NCBI RefSeq assembly: GCF_019578655.1
Contig: NC_063258.1
Span: forward strand, 23,998,802 to 24,062,801
Length of the DNA stretch: 64,000 nucleotides
DNA from: Ricinus communis
Lineage: Eukaryota > Streptophyta > Magnoliopsida > Malpighiales > Euphorbiaceae
Reading direction: 5' to 3'
Part shown: positions 48,312-61,849 of the stretch, piece after piece
How positions within the stretch are numbered: position 1 is the first letter of the stretch
Layout: every line of letters begins with the position of its first letter
The notes under the pieces: generated by a model
The model's input: only the letters and a program-made list of their open reading frames with translations
Databases searched by the model: none
Told to the model about the DNA's origin: nothing
Made by a program: the position numbers and the translations under genes

Positions 48312-49007
48312 AAATTTCTAGTATTTTGCTATACATAAATAACAAGCAAACAACCCACAATTAGGAATATATATCCAAGTAGCTTAATCATATTATTATA
48401 TTATACTAAATGCAAAATATTCTTCCATTCACCTAAGGAACATTTCCTCCACCTAAAACAAGAATATATTTTTCTAAGTTAAACTGGGATTTTGAGTCAT
48501 ATGTTAACATAGTGCATGAGTGAATATGATTCTATTTTATTAAGTTTGAAGAAATAGATCCAAGCCTAACCAATTAATAAGGGTCCAGAAATATTCAAAC
48601 TAAATAATATCGTACAAGACATTATAGTTAAACAATCCAAAATGTATATTTTAGGGTTTTAAATAGTATATATATATATATATTCTTATTTTTAGAATCA
48701 TTCAGACTTTTTTTCAAGTTTAATTTTATTAATATTTCAAGTAACATTGAGTCTATTCATGAGTTTTCATATATTAATTAATTATTAATAATTTAAAAAT
48801 CTTTTTTTACCATATATATAATTATAAGAAGCCACTTAAGCATTACGTAAATAAAAATCAAGCCATCATTTTAGTTATAAGAATCACAAATTTTACAGTT
48901 TGATTTCATTTAGGTTTGAACTGTTCTTGGCCATCTATTTGATTATTTAAACGATTTGCAAATGGTTAATTGGCAAATGGGTCTTTGCTTCTGATTTTGG
49001 CAATCTC

Positions 49008-49041
<34 letters not shown>

Positions 49042-50089
49042 GATGTCACATGAATTATATAAAACATTAGCCTAAGAGGGACATGATGTTCTCAAAGATT
49101 GAGTTGGTGTGGACCCCTTATACCTTGAGTACTTTTCCTTGATTGCAGATTGTGGATTCATAATTATGGCTTCTTTGATTAATCATCATTAGTCCTTTGT
49201 TCTTTTAAATTATATTATTTTTGTTAAACCCGATGAAGTTTCTCATCTATTGTTTGGAAACATGTTGAGTATTAATTATTTCATACTAATAATTACTTTT
49301 TAGTAGTTAATTTAGATTGAGAAAATATTTAATAGATTTAGTTATATATAAAAAATTAATTAAATTAGACTAAATTATCCTTCTATAAATATTGTAAATT
49401 TTGTTATATCTATTTTAATATAAAAATAAAATAGAAAAATAAAAATTGATATTGTATTAAATATATAAACGTGACAGATAATTAAAAAGAAAATATTTAA
49501 GAAAAACAGTTAGTATGGAGTGAAAAAAATAATTTTTTTTTTAAATTTTGAATTTAACATGTGAGAATACTTACGCTAATTAGTAAACAAATATCTTTAA
49601 TAATTAATTACTATAATAACAATTAAAAAAGTAAATTAAAATTTAAAATGGATGAAAAAGGAAAAAGAAAACTATTAATTTTGGAGGGTGGGAATAAATA
49701 AGAATGATAATAATAGAAGAAGTGTTAGAAAGATCCGACAACGAGAGAAGAAGCAAATCATAATGATTTACATTGATTGAAGAAGAGAAAGAGTAAAGAG
49801 AAATCAACCCACAATATTATTTATTATATTTAAAAAGAATAGTACTTATAAAAACATTAATCTATCTCTTATTGATTCTTATGTCATACTCATGCCAGCA
49901 AAATTATTCCTAACTAAATTGTACTTATTTACAAAAGCCAAAAAAGAAAAAGAAAACTATATCTTCAACTGGACCTCTATCAAAGTCCAGTTAATAAAGA
50001 ATTGTCCATATATTTGATAAATTGAACTCTTATCAAAGAAAAAATAATTGAAAGTCTATAAAATATGATTCGATTGGTATTTTTATTAA
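48312..50089. other. AT-rich intergenic DNA
   Basis: It contains an AAT microsatellite at 49008-49039 and, at 49723, TGTTAGAAAGATCCGACA, which resembles the start of a Copia-type LTR, though no matching end was secured. It ends with TTATTAA at 50083-50089, repeated after the next element. No genes. Confidence 0.4.
49008..49039. repeat. (AAT)n microsatellite
   Basis: About 10 uninterrupted AAT units. Confidence 0.9.
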
Positions 50090-50487
50090 GGCTAAATAGT
50101 TTAAAAAATTTAAATATTTATGGTAGTTTACTATTTTGGCCAATCCTTTAAAATTTATCAATTTAGTTGTGATTTGGCCAACTAAGTGTAATTTTAGTCA
50201 AATTAAGTTACCGATTAAAATTAAGCATCATAAACAGTAACGTGGATACAATTTAAAAAATAATAATTTAAAATTAAATAATGTATATAATAATTGGCAC
50301 TAGGACTTATCAATTTAAATTTTTCATTTCCTAATTAGCATTCATGTCACTATTCGCCTTGCTTAATTTTGACAAATAACTCAATTAGGTCAAATTTGCA
50401 CTTAATTTACTAAATCGTGACTAAATTGACAAGTTTTAACAAATTGGCCAAAATAATAAAATCTCATGAAAGTTTGAATTATTTAGA
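50090..50487. mobile_element. Long-TIR MITE, copy 2
   Basis: 398 bp, the same family as the element at 11370-11737. Inverted arms of about 160 bp share TACTATTTTGGCCAAT / TATTATTTTGGCCAAT and TCAAATTAAGTTACCGATTAA / ACCTAATTGAGTTATTTGTCA regions. The tips are GGCTAAATAGTTT and TCTAAATAATTC. A 7-bp direct repeat TTATTAA flanks it (50083-50089, 50488-50494). No coding sequence. The long TIRs suggest a Mutator-type parent, not proven. Confidence 0.7.
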
Positions 50488-51499
50488 TTATTAAATATTT
50501 TATTTATAAAAATTAGTGAGAATTTGAGCTCAAAATCTTTTTTTTGTCATAACTAGATTGGTATCATTAAAATTTATCACGTTTATAGTAAATATAAAAA
50601 AAAATTATTTAAGTTTGAAATATATATTGTAATCCGAAAAGTAATATGTATGTATGAGTATTTTAAATATTGGTATTAGATTATTGATACATATTCTATT
50701 ATTTAAAATTAATGAATATATGTCAGTCATTTATCAGCTTGATGTATAGATAAAGACATACACGAAACCTAGACAATAATTAAGCTATAAAGAAATGGTT
50801 ACTCATGCTATATGGCGATAGTCATTAGAATTAAATGAATGAAAAGAACAAATGTAAATTTTCATATCAAAGTTTGTTTTTCTTTGGCTGATAGGTTTGA
50901 AAAAGTTTAGTATATGTGTAATATAAACTTTAATCATTATTTAAAAGGCAACCAACTAAATAAAAACTTGTTTATTATTTGTGAATGAAAAACTTTGTAA
51001 TAGTAAATGATAATTTTATATAGCACCATGGTTGGTCTTCTCGAGAAAACTATAATGCTATAGTTTCTCTTCTATAAAAAGCAAAAAAAAAAATTAAATT
51101 AAATTAAATTATCGAACGAATGGCCATTGATTATTATATGTACGAATTTTGAATTGCTAGTTTCAGTGAAAGGGATGAATAATGGCTCTCTGAACATTTA
51201 TGTGTTCCAGAATCTAATTTTATTAATTAATCTTTCCATGTTCATGTAATTGTAGTTTAGTAATTAAATATAAAAATAATCTGCCAAAATTAAACTTTTG
51301 CAAGAAAAGAAAGCCTTTTTATATTTGAATTTAAACTTTAAATTTCATTAAAATTCTTTAGAAAGTAGTTTTTTTACCCGTATTTGCGAGAATTCTATCT
51401 GACTCACTGTAAATTGTTTTAAATTATTAAATAAAAAATAAAAATTTATTTTTATCAGAATAAAATATATAAAAAATAAAATTATTCATAAATCCATTC
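50488..51499. other. AT-rich intergenic DNA
   Basis: No gene, element or notable repeat recognised. Confidence 0.45.
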
Positions 51500-51894
51500 A
51501 TCCTTTATTAAAAAACTGGAAACAGGAGTAGATTATTCATGATTATGATGCAGGAAAATAATTGGTAATTGTGGGGGTGGTGGAAAAACATTGAGAAGAG
51601 AGAAAATGCATTGAAGTACAGCCAGAAATTAATGGAAGGAAAGAACATGGGATTCATGTTTCAATGGCAGCATCAAGAGTCAGAGACACAGACATTACCA
51701 ATAAGGTTGTCCTGATCGAAGTTACTGAATATATTAAAGACAGTAGTTTGAATGTTTTGAAGTGAACGAGGCTTCAGTCAGTTCGAGCACTGTGCCTTCT
51801 TTATCCAATTACAAACCATTTCCATTCTCATTCTTATAATTTTATAGTTGAGTTACTGTTACTATTAAACATTATATGTTTAACAATTCAGCTG
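51500..51894. other. Unexplained GC-richer island
   Basis: About 350 bp of moderate GC in an otherwise AT-rich desert, with no long frame and no inverted ends that I could find. It might be a gene fragment, a non-coding transcript or old repeat DNA. Confidence 0.3.
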
Positions 51895-52265
51895 CCGCAT
51901 TCAAGCATTTTCAATAGTATTTTTTTTTTTTTTAAGAAAATAACTTTTATAATAAAAAATATTTTAAAATATATTTAAATATAAAAATAAAATATTTTAT
52001 TTAAGTCTAATAAACTCTTTATATTTTTTTACTTTTATTTTTCTAAGTATTAAAGATTTTAATTTCTTATTTTTATCAATAGAGAAAAAAGAATTACAAA
52101 TATTAATTAATCATACGTATAAATTTATAGTATATTTATTAAATATAAAGTAAAGAGTAAAGTTTGACTCTCCATATGTAAAGTCAAATTAATTTTTTAT
52201 TTTATATTTAAAAAATAAATAATGCATCGAAATATCTCTTTATAATATGATTTTCTTTAAAAAAA
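51895..52265 (-). mobile_element. Dispersed repeat family X, copy C
   Basis: The reverse-orientation relative of copy B: AAGCATTTTCAATAGTA at the left matches the reverse complement of the copy B end, then AAATATTTTATTTAAGT, CTCTTTATATTTT, TTTTAATTTCTTATTTTTATC and TATAGTATATTTATTAAATA follow in the same order. AT-rich and non-coding. Confidence 0.55.
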
Positions 52266-54792
52266 TTAATTTATAAAAATAGTGAATTAGAAATATTTTT
52301 AAAATTTGAAATTTTTTTGTCTAATCCAAATGCATATCTCCATGTATGTACTAAATTAATAAATAATAGATATATATTTATTAATTTTAAATAATAAAAT
52401 ATATATTAATTATTCAATAGCAAAATATACTTTCATATGCGTCATCTAAGGAGTTAGGAGTGGCTACTATTTTTCAAAACTATTTTTACCCTCTTATAAT
52501 TCCTTACCTTTTTTTGTTTTAACCTCTACAAAAACATTAGTTTTTCTTTCACATTCTTTAAAATAAATATGAAATTTAATTTATTTTCTTTCATCATTCA
52601 TCATTAAAATACAATGCAATTGGGTATTTATCAAATTATTGTTTATTGATGTACACTCAAAAATCATGGGCAATTGTGAGTGTGTGGCTTTCTATTTAGT
52701 ACTATAACAGTTATTATTATCTCCATCCTGACAAAATCCACCTCTTTACTTTTTAGCATGGATATTTTAATTAAGTCATACAAGATCACCTAAAATAACC
52801 CTGATTAAATATTGGCAAGATCATTCAAATACAATAATAAGTCAATGAATTGAGTTATACATACCTGGAAATAACACCAGTTTCTAGCCACCATTATTAT
52901 CTTAAACTAACTTCTCAATCAAGAAAACCCCCTTTTTAAAAAATAAATAAATTCATGCATCTATACTTTTTTATATGAACATTTATATATCATAGAAATT
53001 TTATAGAACATTTCAATTCCTTAAATAAAAAAAAAATTAAATCTTATCATACAGCCTTAAAGATTAGAGTTTCTTATTATTTTAGTTATTGCAGTTCAAA
53101 TTCTTGAATTCTGATTTTCGAATTAGATTATCCCGTAACTTGTAAAAATTCACAGACCTAAAATTTAAAAATGAAAGAAATATAAATTGGTCAATAACAA
53201 AACAATTTTAATTTTAATTTAACTATTAGCATGACTTAAATTAAGTTAATGAGTCTGTCATTTTACATTATAAACTCTTTTATATTTTTATATATATCCA
53301 ATGTGGGATAATTTTGGTGTTCTTCGACAGACGAATTTCTTGTTGAGAAAAGGGGCATTGCATGCGTGATGATGATTGCTACAAAAATGGAACAAAAAAT
53401 TGGTATACATCCCATATATTTATGGTGATTTATTGCTTTGTGTTCTTGACACCGGCATATGATAACAATCATCACAAGCATTCCACTGTTCCCATTATTC
53501 TGAGTCAGTACATATGTATGTGAACATTTTTGTATCTTTGGACCATCTCAAAATGATTAAGCTACCCACCCTTAATTAATTAATCTTTGTGTTAAAATAT
53601 ATATATATATATATATATACATGTATTTTTTTAACAACATTGTGTTAAAATAAGAGTTATGGTGTGTAGTGCCCTCAAATGCCAATGGTTTATTATTTTA
53701 AAGCTTGTGATGTAAATCATTTACCCTCTTAGAAAATAGATTTTATTTCTTGTTGGTTCAAGACGAGCAAGGGGAAATCATTGGACTAATAATAACATAG
53801 TTTTTATTATTATCTTGTATATTAATAAAAAATCGGTTACATCTGAATTTTGGTGATGTCCTTGAATATTAATTTCTCTCTTACAAATTAATGGATAATC
53901 ATCTATGATATAATTTTATTCGGTGGTATTAAATTTTTTATCTAAAATTGTGTTATGGTAACTTTAGAAGTAGACAAATAGAAAAACAATAAAATAAAAA
54001 AATATCAGAAATGCTTATATATTTTAATTCTTTTGTTAAATTTACAGTTTTTTTTATTTTTACTGTATTAAAATATAAAAAGATACAGTTTTTAACTTTT
54101 TAAAAAAAATTTACAACTTTGGTTGTTTTTTTTATTATTTTTCTTTATTTTTTTAGATAAAACAAACAAAAAAGACTAAACAACAACTAATACTATAAAT
54201 TTAAAAAAATTAGAGAAATTATATTTAAAAATAATATTTTTTATTAATTTTGAAATATTTTTAAAAATTTCCTAAAATAAAAAAACTAATTTATAAAGTT
54301 TCAAACAGCCAGACAGAATTTCTCAGAGGCAATTTAGTGCATCTCTATATACATGTAAGGATAATTTACAAGGTCTACATTCTAACAAAATCGAAATTTG
54401 CTTATACTAACTATTTATAATAAGAAATTCATAAATAAAAAACAAGTTAATTGCATGCCGATTCCAAATATTCGGACAATTGCAATTCGGACTGGCAAAG
54501 AAAAGACCAGCTGTTACTCATCAGTACACAACAGTTTTACATAATAAAAAGGTTCCTTCATTAACAACATGAGATAATTAGTTTTACATTACTCAACATG
54601 AAATCTATTTGAGCTGAGACTTCTAACAGATATCAAAGTCTTAGCACTTCCCATTTCCCACTCCCAATATTTTTACCCTTCCAAAAATAAAATAAACAAG
54701 AATTACAAAATTTTGTAAACACAGCAACTGCTAGATAATAATATAACACCATGTCGACGAATCGTGTTGCTTCGAATTGATACAGATTAAGC
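52266..54792. other. Intergenic DNA and protease 3' UTR
   Basis: AT-rich spacer with a TA repeat at about 53597-53619. The last 250-300 bases before 54793, less AT-rich, are probably the 3' UTR of the ubiquitin protease. A 72-codon frame at 53263-53481 has no family features. Confidence 0.4.
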
Positions 54793-57700
54793 TCATATCC
54801 TGAAAGGTTTGTTTCCAGAGCTGGATTGGTCCATTTTCGCCTTCTTGAATTGCGTCTTTTTGCTTGCATATTCTTGGAATAGATTTGGCCCGCCAAAGTC
54901 TTGCTTATTCTGCCTCACCTTCTTTCTCCTACCTCGATCATATTCTTCATCCCTGTGGAAGAAGATCAAGATTAAAACCAAGGTCTTCCAGCAGATTGGT
55001 GAACAGTTCACATTTCAATCTTATCAAGGGAATACAAATCTATCTTTACATCAAACATGCTCTCACACTTATTTTATACGAGGAAAAAGCAGTGCTGAAT
55101 ACACTTATTGAAGTAGAACGATAAAGCAGTTAGTTCCAATTAGAAATTTATGGGGTCTACATAGTACTCACAATATCCAGGTTAAAAGAATACGACAGAT
55201 ACATACACTTTGCAAGGAAAAAACAAAAACAATTAGCCTTGTACTATCCCTAGTCCCCATTCGTTAATTACGGATCTATGGGATCTGAAGTGCCACATAA
55301 CTTGCATTGATTGAGGCCTTAAATGGTTTTTGAATTCATGAATTCTAAACTTATAATTTGTTTACTATTCATATATAATTCATGGAATTTAAGGGCCATT
55401 TTGAAATAAAAGGAAATTGGATGAACCCCTCATTCCAATGATAGAAGAATTTTGGTCGAAAGAATTTTGCAAAGTTCCTCAAACCAAACACTGCCGAAGG
55501 CAAAGGTCTATTCTTTCTTGCATCACTGCTCCTACTCAAATTCAATCAGTACCAAAGACTAACCCTGGTAAGAAGATGTAGAACTTCTCAATTAATAAGC
55601 AGGTTTGGAAAATTTTTAAAGCAGGTCTCCTTAGCTTAAAGCTGTTTTGTCAAATAGAATAATCCCATACCCCTGATGAAGAATAAATTCCAGCTTCCTG
55701 AATCATTTTTCCAGGTATAGTATAACCTCAAGAAAATAATACTAACCTAAGAAATAGCCTCTTTTAGATAATATTTTTAGTTGGTAATGACTCATGGCCA
55801 ACGTGCTAAATTTATAAGATATTACATTATTAAAAAAGCCTTGGAATCAGGAACTTATAAAGCAGATTGTTGAGTTGAATCATCTTTAACTTTACAAATC
55901 TTAAGATAAAAAGCCTTTATTAGATGTTCTGTTGTGTTGCATTATGGTCTTTGTTAAATTGAATAGAGTTATTGCTTGGTTAAATGTGCATAAAATGAAA
56001 ATGTAATACATTAACAGTGTACAGTTTATTTGGGAATAATGAATACATTTATTAACTGGACTTGGTTAAAGAAAGCAGCTAGGTATTAATTATATTCCTA
56101 GCTTAATAAATACTTTTTTTTCTTGGTCCCAAGACTATTAATCTATAAAGGTTATATTATATATCTGAAACTTTTCTAGATAGAGGGATGGCAATGTCCT
56201 GACCTCTTAAACTATGAGCTAGGCTCAATCAACAGCTCTCCATGTCATTTGACCACTCATGATCAGTGAATCAAAAGCAGTAGAGGCGCCCAAGCAAGGA
56301 AATGGAAAGTCCTAGCGCTTCTATGCATTCTAGGCGATGCACCTTTTCCAGGCACTCACATTACACTTTAAGAGCGTCTTTCAGGAGGCAAGAGGTGTTA
56401 AAATTATGTGCCTCTTTTAAAAGAAGACAAAAGTCTACTTCACTTAGAACTCTGTATCATCCACTTATATTCTAGTCAATAGGAGATTTTAATTCAATAA
56501 AAACTGCCGAATTTTGGTTACTTCTCTAATCTGATTTACTAAAATTTTTCAGCCAGATTTCTAGTTTAACTTACTTAAATCTTTTTACACTGCTAACTAA
56601 AACTTAACAAGAACCTAGTTCCTATTCTGCAACATAGTTTTCCTACTTGATTTCCTAACTAATTATCTTCCTTAATTAGTTATTTTCATTTTAATTTATT
56701 CTTTTCACTATCCCTGCAACATTAACTTTTATCCAATAACACATTATAGTTCTTAATGAATGTATATACTTGTTATTATCTTAAAACAACTTGTAAACTT
56801 GAAAGCAGCATTCGTTTCTGACTATCTAGCTCATGATCATAGATGGAGCAACTCACAGGTCACAACTGACAACAGTAACTACGTTATAGAGAAGTATACA
56901 ACATACAAACACACAGCAAACTCAGAAAGAGAGAGAGAGTCCAACTCACCACTCATCAGGCACATAACCAATGCGGAGATTTTCCTCGTTACTCGATTCC
57001 ACAATTTGTGATTGAGGCAACGCTATCCCATCCCAACATGCAACTGCAAATTGGATAAAGCCTAAGTGAGTGAGAATAACAAGCAGAATAGTCTCTCTTT
57101 ATTTTTAAAATTTGTTTCAATGTGCCGCCAAATCTCTAGCTATGTAAGAAATAGAGCAGGGAAGATTAGATAATTGACCAAGGACCATTTTATCACAGAC
57201 TTTCCAGGCCTTAGATGGAAGATGCGAACCCGACTCCTTATCCAAGACAATTGGAAGAAAAAGAAAAACACCCAGAGTTTCTATTGCATGAATTCATGCC
57301 AGGGACATCAAATATTATGCATCCACAAGATTTTTCTTTCTAGTATGTGCTGAAAAAGAAAGATTCCTTTTACTACTGCCCCACTATCACCAAGAAGAAA
57401 AATTGAGTAGGTTACTTAAAGCATGAAGGTTATATGTCAAAGGCCATTGTCTGGTTGACCTAGCAACTACTTCAGAAAGAGTTTCAAAGTGGGATTGGAT
57501 CCAAAAATCTAACAACAATAAAAATATCTTACTAGAAGCAATAGCAGTGAATCTATTTATCTAGAATTATTACACCCATGATATAATAAGCTTAAGAAAA
57601 AGGAACCCTAGAACTGGACACATGCATGAACTAAAACTAGCAAATGATAAGGATTAAGTGCAATGCTTGAAGGACAAATTATTATAAAGGGAAACAAGAT

Positions 57701-60700
57701 ATTTCAACAATTATTTGAGATAAATACTAACCAGTTGTCTCTTCCAGACCTCGTGTGAGTATACACATATTCCCATTCTCTGGCATATTTTCCCCCCTAC
57801 TTTCTCTACAATCAAGTAGAACTGCTTCATGTTGGTTCACTTCAGATGTTGAAATAGAGTTCTCTATATGTTTATCCATTGGAGCTGCATCACTGTTCTG
57901 GTTATATCTCTTCAATTCTTCATCCACAATATCCATCCCGGTATCATCTCTACACTTCGAACTAGATTTAGCCTTTTTCCTTTGAGAATTTGTTGAAATT
58001 AATGAAACTGACATGGACATCTTGGATGTAGAGGGCCCAACCTCTAACAATGAACAGTTACCCTCCATCACCTGTTCTTTTATAAGATTTTGGGTCCCTA
58101 CAGTGCCACGCTTGCTCTTTTTGTGTTTCTTCCTTTTTCGCAGGCCTAAGGATGCTCTGAAAAATTTTAAGCCAAGAGGCATATTGGAAATCCTATGCCT
58201 CAAAAGCTTCTTAAATTTTTTGTGAGGTGTGCAATCAGGAGCCTTCTTATGCAGACACCGATTTGGTGTAATTGACAGGATTGATGGTTCAGCCAACTCA
58301 TTCACAATATGTTGACAACTATGACCACCTTGATCTCTCTGTGAATTTCCAGCAGCGCTCTGATGGGGGAAATCTCCGCCCTAAGAGATGAAAGAATCAA
58401 GCAAGTCAAATACTGGCCTAATGATTTTGCATATTATCAAAAATTATGAGATCACCTGAATGCTTCCACAGGTAGGTTTATTTGGTACTTTGACAGAGAC
58501 GATTCTGTTTGACATTTTGTCACTAGAATCAGATTGAGAGAGTCCTGGGACCATCTCTTCTGCACCATTAACTCCCATATTTATGACGAGATTAATCTGG
58601 ACAGAGAATTCACAAATTAGAACAAAAGTGGAAACTCGCACAAAGTGAGCAATAGGAACAAAGTTCAGTACTGATTATTGAACATCCAGTTACCTTTTCT
58701 GAGGACTCATTTGTCACCAGATTTTCAACAGGACAATTCTGGGTCTCATTACAGTTAGAAAATGCCTTATTAGAACCAGTCACTTTAACCCCAGTTGTGA
58801 TGTTAGTGTTATCCAACTTAGCAGCGTCAAGTTTGCTGTTCATAGATGTAGCTGAAGGTGACAAGCATTCTCTCAGATCAGGGTTTGGAGTAACTCCTTT
58901 TGATGAGTCCTCTGGCAATGGTGAACTTGAAGAAGGTTCTGCAATAGAGTTTGTTTTTCTCAATGAGCATTCTGAAAATGATGGCCGATCTAATGCTTCC
59001 TTCTGAGGGATCTCCTTTGATGTACTGAAATTTAGTCCATCTTTTTTATTAACAGAAGCAGTGGAGTTCGCAGCAAATGATCTATTTCCAATTAAACCAT
59101 TATCAATATGTTCCTTTGACATTTGCTTTAAAACCAAATTTGGAAGGTTACTGCTGATACTTGCTTTCACATTTTCTTTTCGAACCACATCGGCAGGCCT
59201 TTTTGTAGCATTAGCTTTTCTATCACGGACATAAAATAACATATAAGCCTTCTGGTCTAGAACAACCTTCTCGCTAACTGGACGAACCTGTTATATCAAG
59301 GTACTTTAAAATCATCAAATTCGCCATACAGACCAAGAAAAGAGGAGGGGTTGCTTTACCTCGTTGTCATTGAGGAGATGCCATATACCACTTGATGTGC
59401 GAATGAAACATACATAATGACCAGAATGGGTACTGTGGCCAAAATGCACCAGAACACCATAGAGACTATATTTCAAATCTCCTTCCTATTAAACACAGTG
59501 AACTTAGTAAATAACATAAAACCACATGAAAAATGATAAAAGCATGCATAGCCAAAAATGAAGTTACAAAGATCAAACAATAACAAATGAGTTAAAATAT
59601 CTCATATTTTAAGCTCTACCTAGTTTGCACAATAATAAGCACCACTGTGGGATCAATAATACAACAATACTAGGTGAAAATGCCCTAACAAAATAAGTAC
59701 AAGAACTTGGTTAAGAGAATCCTTCTGAACCAAGAAATTACTTCCACTCAACTACTGATAACAAGCTACACAATATACTCTGCTGTCTGCACGCATTTCT
59801 ATAAAAAAATATTGAAGCCACATATCTTGCATTTGAAACAGTATCATACCCTCTCTTTTCATTTTCATTATGACATTTGTATTCTCTTGTCTACCTACTG
59901 AAGATCATTTACAGTACATACATTTACAGTAAATTGGCACCTAAGTCAGACTAATATGTCTGATAATTAACAATTAATCATACAAAAGAGAACACCAAAA
60001 AACATTAGAGACACAAGAAAGTTCCATAGAATGTCTGAAGTCGATATGTTGAACTCGAACAATACACAGGAAAAAGAAAATAGGAACACAAAAAGAAATT
60101 ATGGAGAAAACTAATTTGTAGCAGTATCTTGCTTACTCCATATGAACAGGTTGGTAAAACACTTTGAACTGCCTGTTCTAGTTGAATAAATACCCAATAG
60201 TTTCTTCAGATGAAATCTTGCACAATACTGTTTTACACACATTCCATCCACCATTCTTGGCAACAGGACGAAATAAACACACTAATTATTGTAGGAAACA
60301 TTGTTTACTGCAAACTTAACTAAACACATAAATAAGGCATAAACATGTAAAGAATTAAGCCAAAAAAAGAAAGAAAGATCACTTCAAATAAATAAATAAA
60401 AAATAAGCCAAAAAAAGAAAGAAAGATCACATCAAATAAATAAATAAAAAATAACTGAAGTCCTAGTCATATAAAATGAGAAGCTTACTCACATAGGAAC
60501 CGCTGACAAAAGGTTTCATGTCTAACGAATGATCAAACAAAACTTTCTTGTCAACTTTCCGTCCAGGATCATGTGCATGAAAGCGCTTTAAATGGATTGT
60601 AAGCACATTTGGAGCATTGTGCACAGTTAGCCGTTTCTTAGCTCTAACTTTTTGCTTGCATTTTTGGCACTGATAATGCTTCTCTCCTCCATCTAATAGC

Positions 60701-61849
60701 TCTGCAGCAGTGAAGTTCCGAAGTGCAACTGGCAAAGTATCTGCCTTAACTATTTCAAGGCTTAAATCTAAAAATGGATCAAACTTGTTGGAGCAGTATG
60801 AGCATTGTTGACATTCCACCTGAAGAGATGCAAAACAAAAGTTGCAGGGCCTTACATCAAGAAATACTAATAGAACATTTGAAGAAAAAATTTAGCACTT
60901 GCCCAAGTTTACATACAAAAGGGTTATAAAAGTTTCAGATAAATGAATCTCTAAAGAAAAGTACAATAAGGTTCAGCATAAAATACAAAATATTTTTAAA
61001 CAAACCAGCCCTAACTTATTAGGTCAATTATTCATAATGTAACCAATTAACCTTTATTTCTAGATTAAATGTTATCTGACGTCTCAAATGCAAGCTGACA
61101 CATGGATACATCCACACATAAAATCATCAATAGTTCAACCCTCACCTCTAAAATTCAGTCACCAAATTCACCAAAGAAAGATTACCTGACTACGGAGGCG
61201 CCCGCCAAAGATTTTGTGAACTAAACTCTTTTCATAAGCGGCAGGAGATTCACTTGGTACTCCTGAAGGTAAGCAGCATTTATGCATTGATTCCAGCAAG
61301 TTTACCATGTACTCATGAGCATCCTCCTGTCTGGCATTTCTGAAGTTCCGAGATATGCCTAAATATGTGGTCAAGAATTACAGATCGGGAAACAGGTGAA
61401 CTAGAAAAAAATTCCTTGCCAGGTAAAATGAGAATCTTGATTTAGAGACTATTGAATATAAAATTGCTAAATGGGGAACGATGTTTGCTGCCCAGTTTGT
61501 ATACTTATACAGTTGGAACAAATTCACATAATGAAGGAAAATTGTCCAGCACAGCATCAGATGTAAACCTAAATAGGAATTAAAGAAAAAATACAGCAAA
61601 TGGTATAGCAAAAGAAGTAGGAACAAGAACAGACATTATTTTGACTAGCCACCTCAATAAAAAATTAGAAATTTAACACAGAGAGTTATCAGGCATATGC
61701 CGGATATCGAGTGAAAAACAGAGAAATTAAAAGGATACAGCGCAAATTGGAAACAAGATCCTTGGGTACCAGTGATCTCCCAGTTGATTGCAGAGCACGG
61801 CTAACATGTTTCTGGATGGCACACAATGCGCAAAAACCAGCAATATGGC
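54793..61849 (-). CDS. UBP23-like: Ubiquitin-specific protease, UBP23/USP36-like (5' exons off window)
   Basis: Cysteine deubiquitinase of the USP family. Nine 3' coding exons on the minus strand: 61849-61739, 61358-61186, 60819-60493, 59485-59360, 59287-58694, 58596-58456, 58380-57732, 57043-56950 and 54952-54793, all GT-AG and phase-consistent, giving 790 C-terminal residues. Visible are GHIAGFCALCAIQKHV, RQEDAHEYMVNLLESM, the zinc ribbon (CQQCSYC...CQKCKQKV), LTIHLKRF and the His box HSGHYVCFIR with downstream LLNDNEV. The catalytic Cys box (NTCFLN) is upstream of a first intron that runs past the window edge. The tail is long, Ser-rich and then very basic (KKFKKLLRHR, RKRKKHKKSKR), suggesting nuclear or nucleolar location, and ends in a conserved WDG...WDEEYDRGRRKKVR block. 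The gene is incomplete here, not broken. Confidence 0.92.

Noticed and set aside
48004..48360. 118- and 88-codon frames on opposite strands
   Set aside because: They arise from the palindromic element at 47990-48311; their repeated phrases mirror the inverted arms, not protein domains.
13513..61849. Functional gene cluster linking WRKY, permease, eIF5A, kinase and protease
   Set aside because: The genes are in mixed orientation, belong to unrelated housekeeping or signalling families and are separated by deserts; no shared pathway is indicated.
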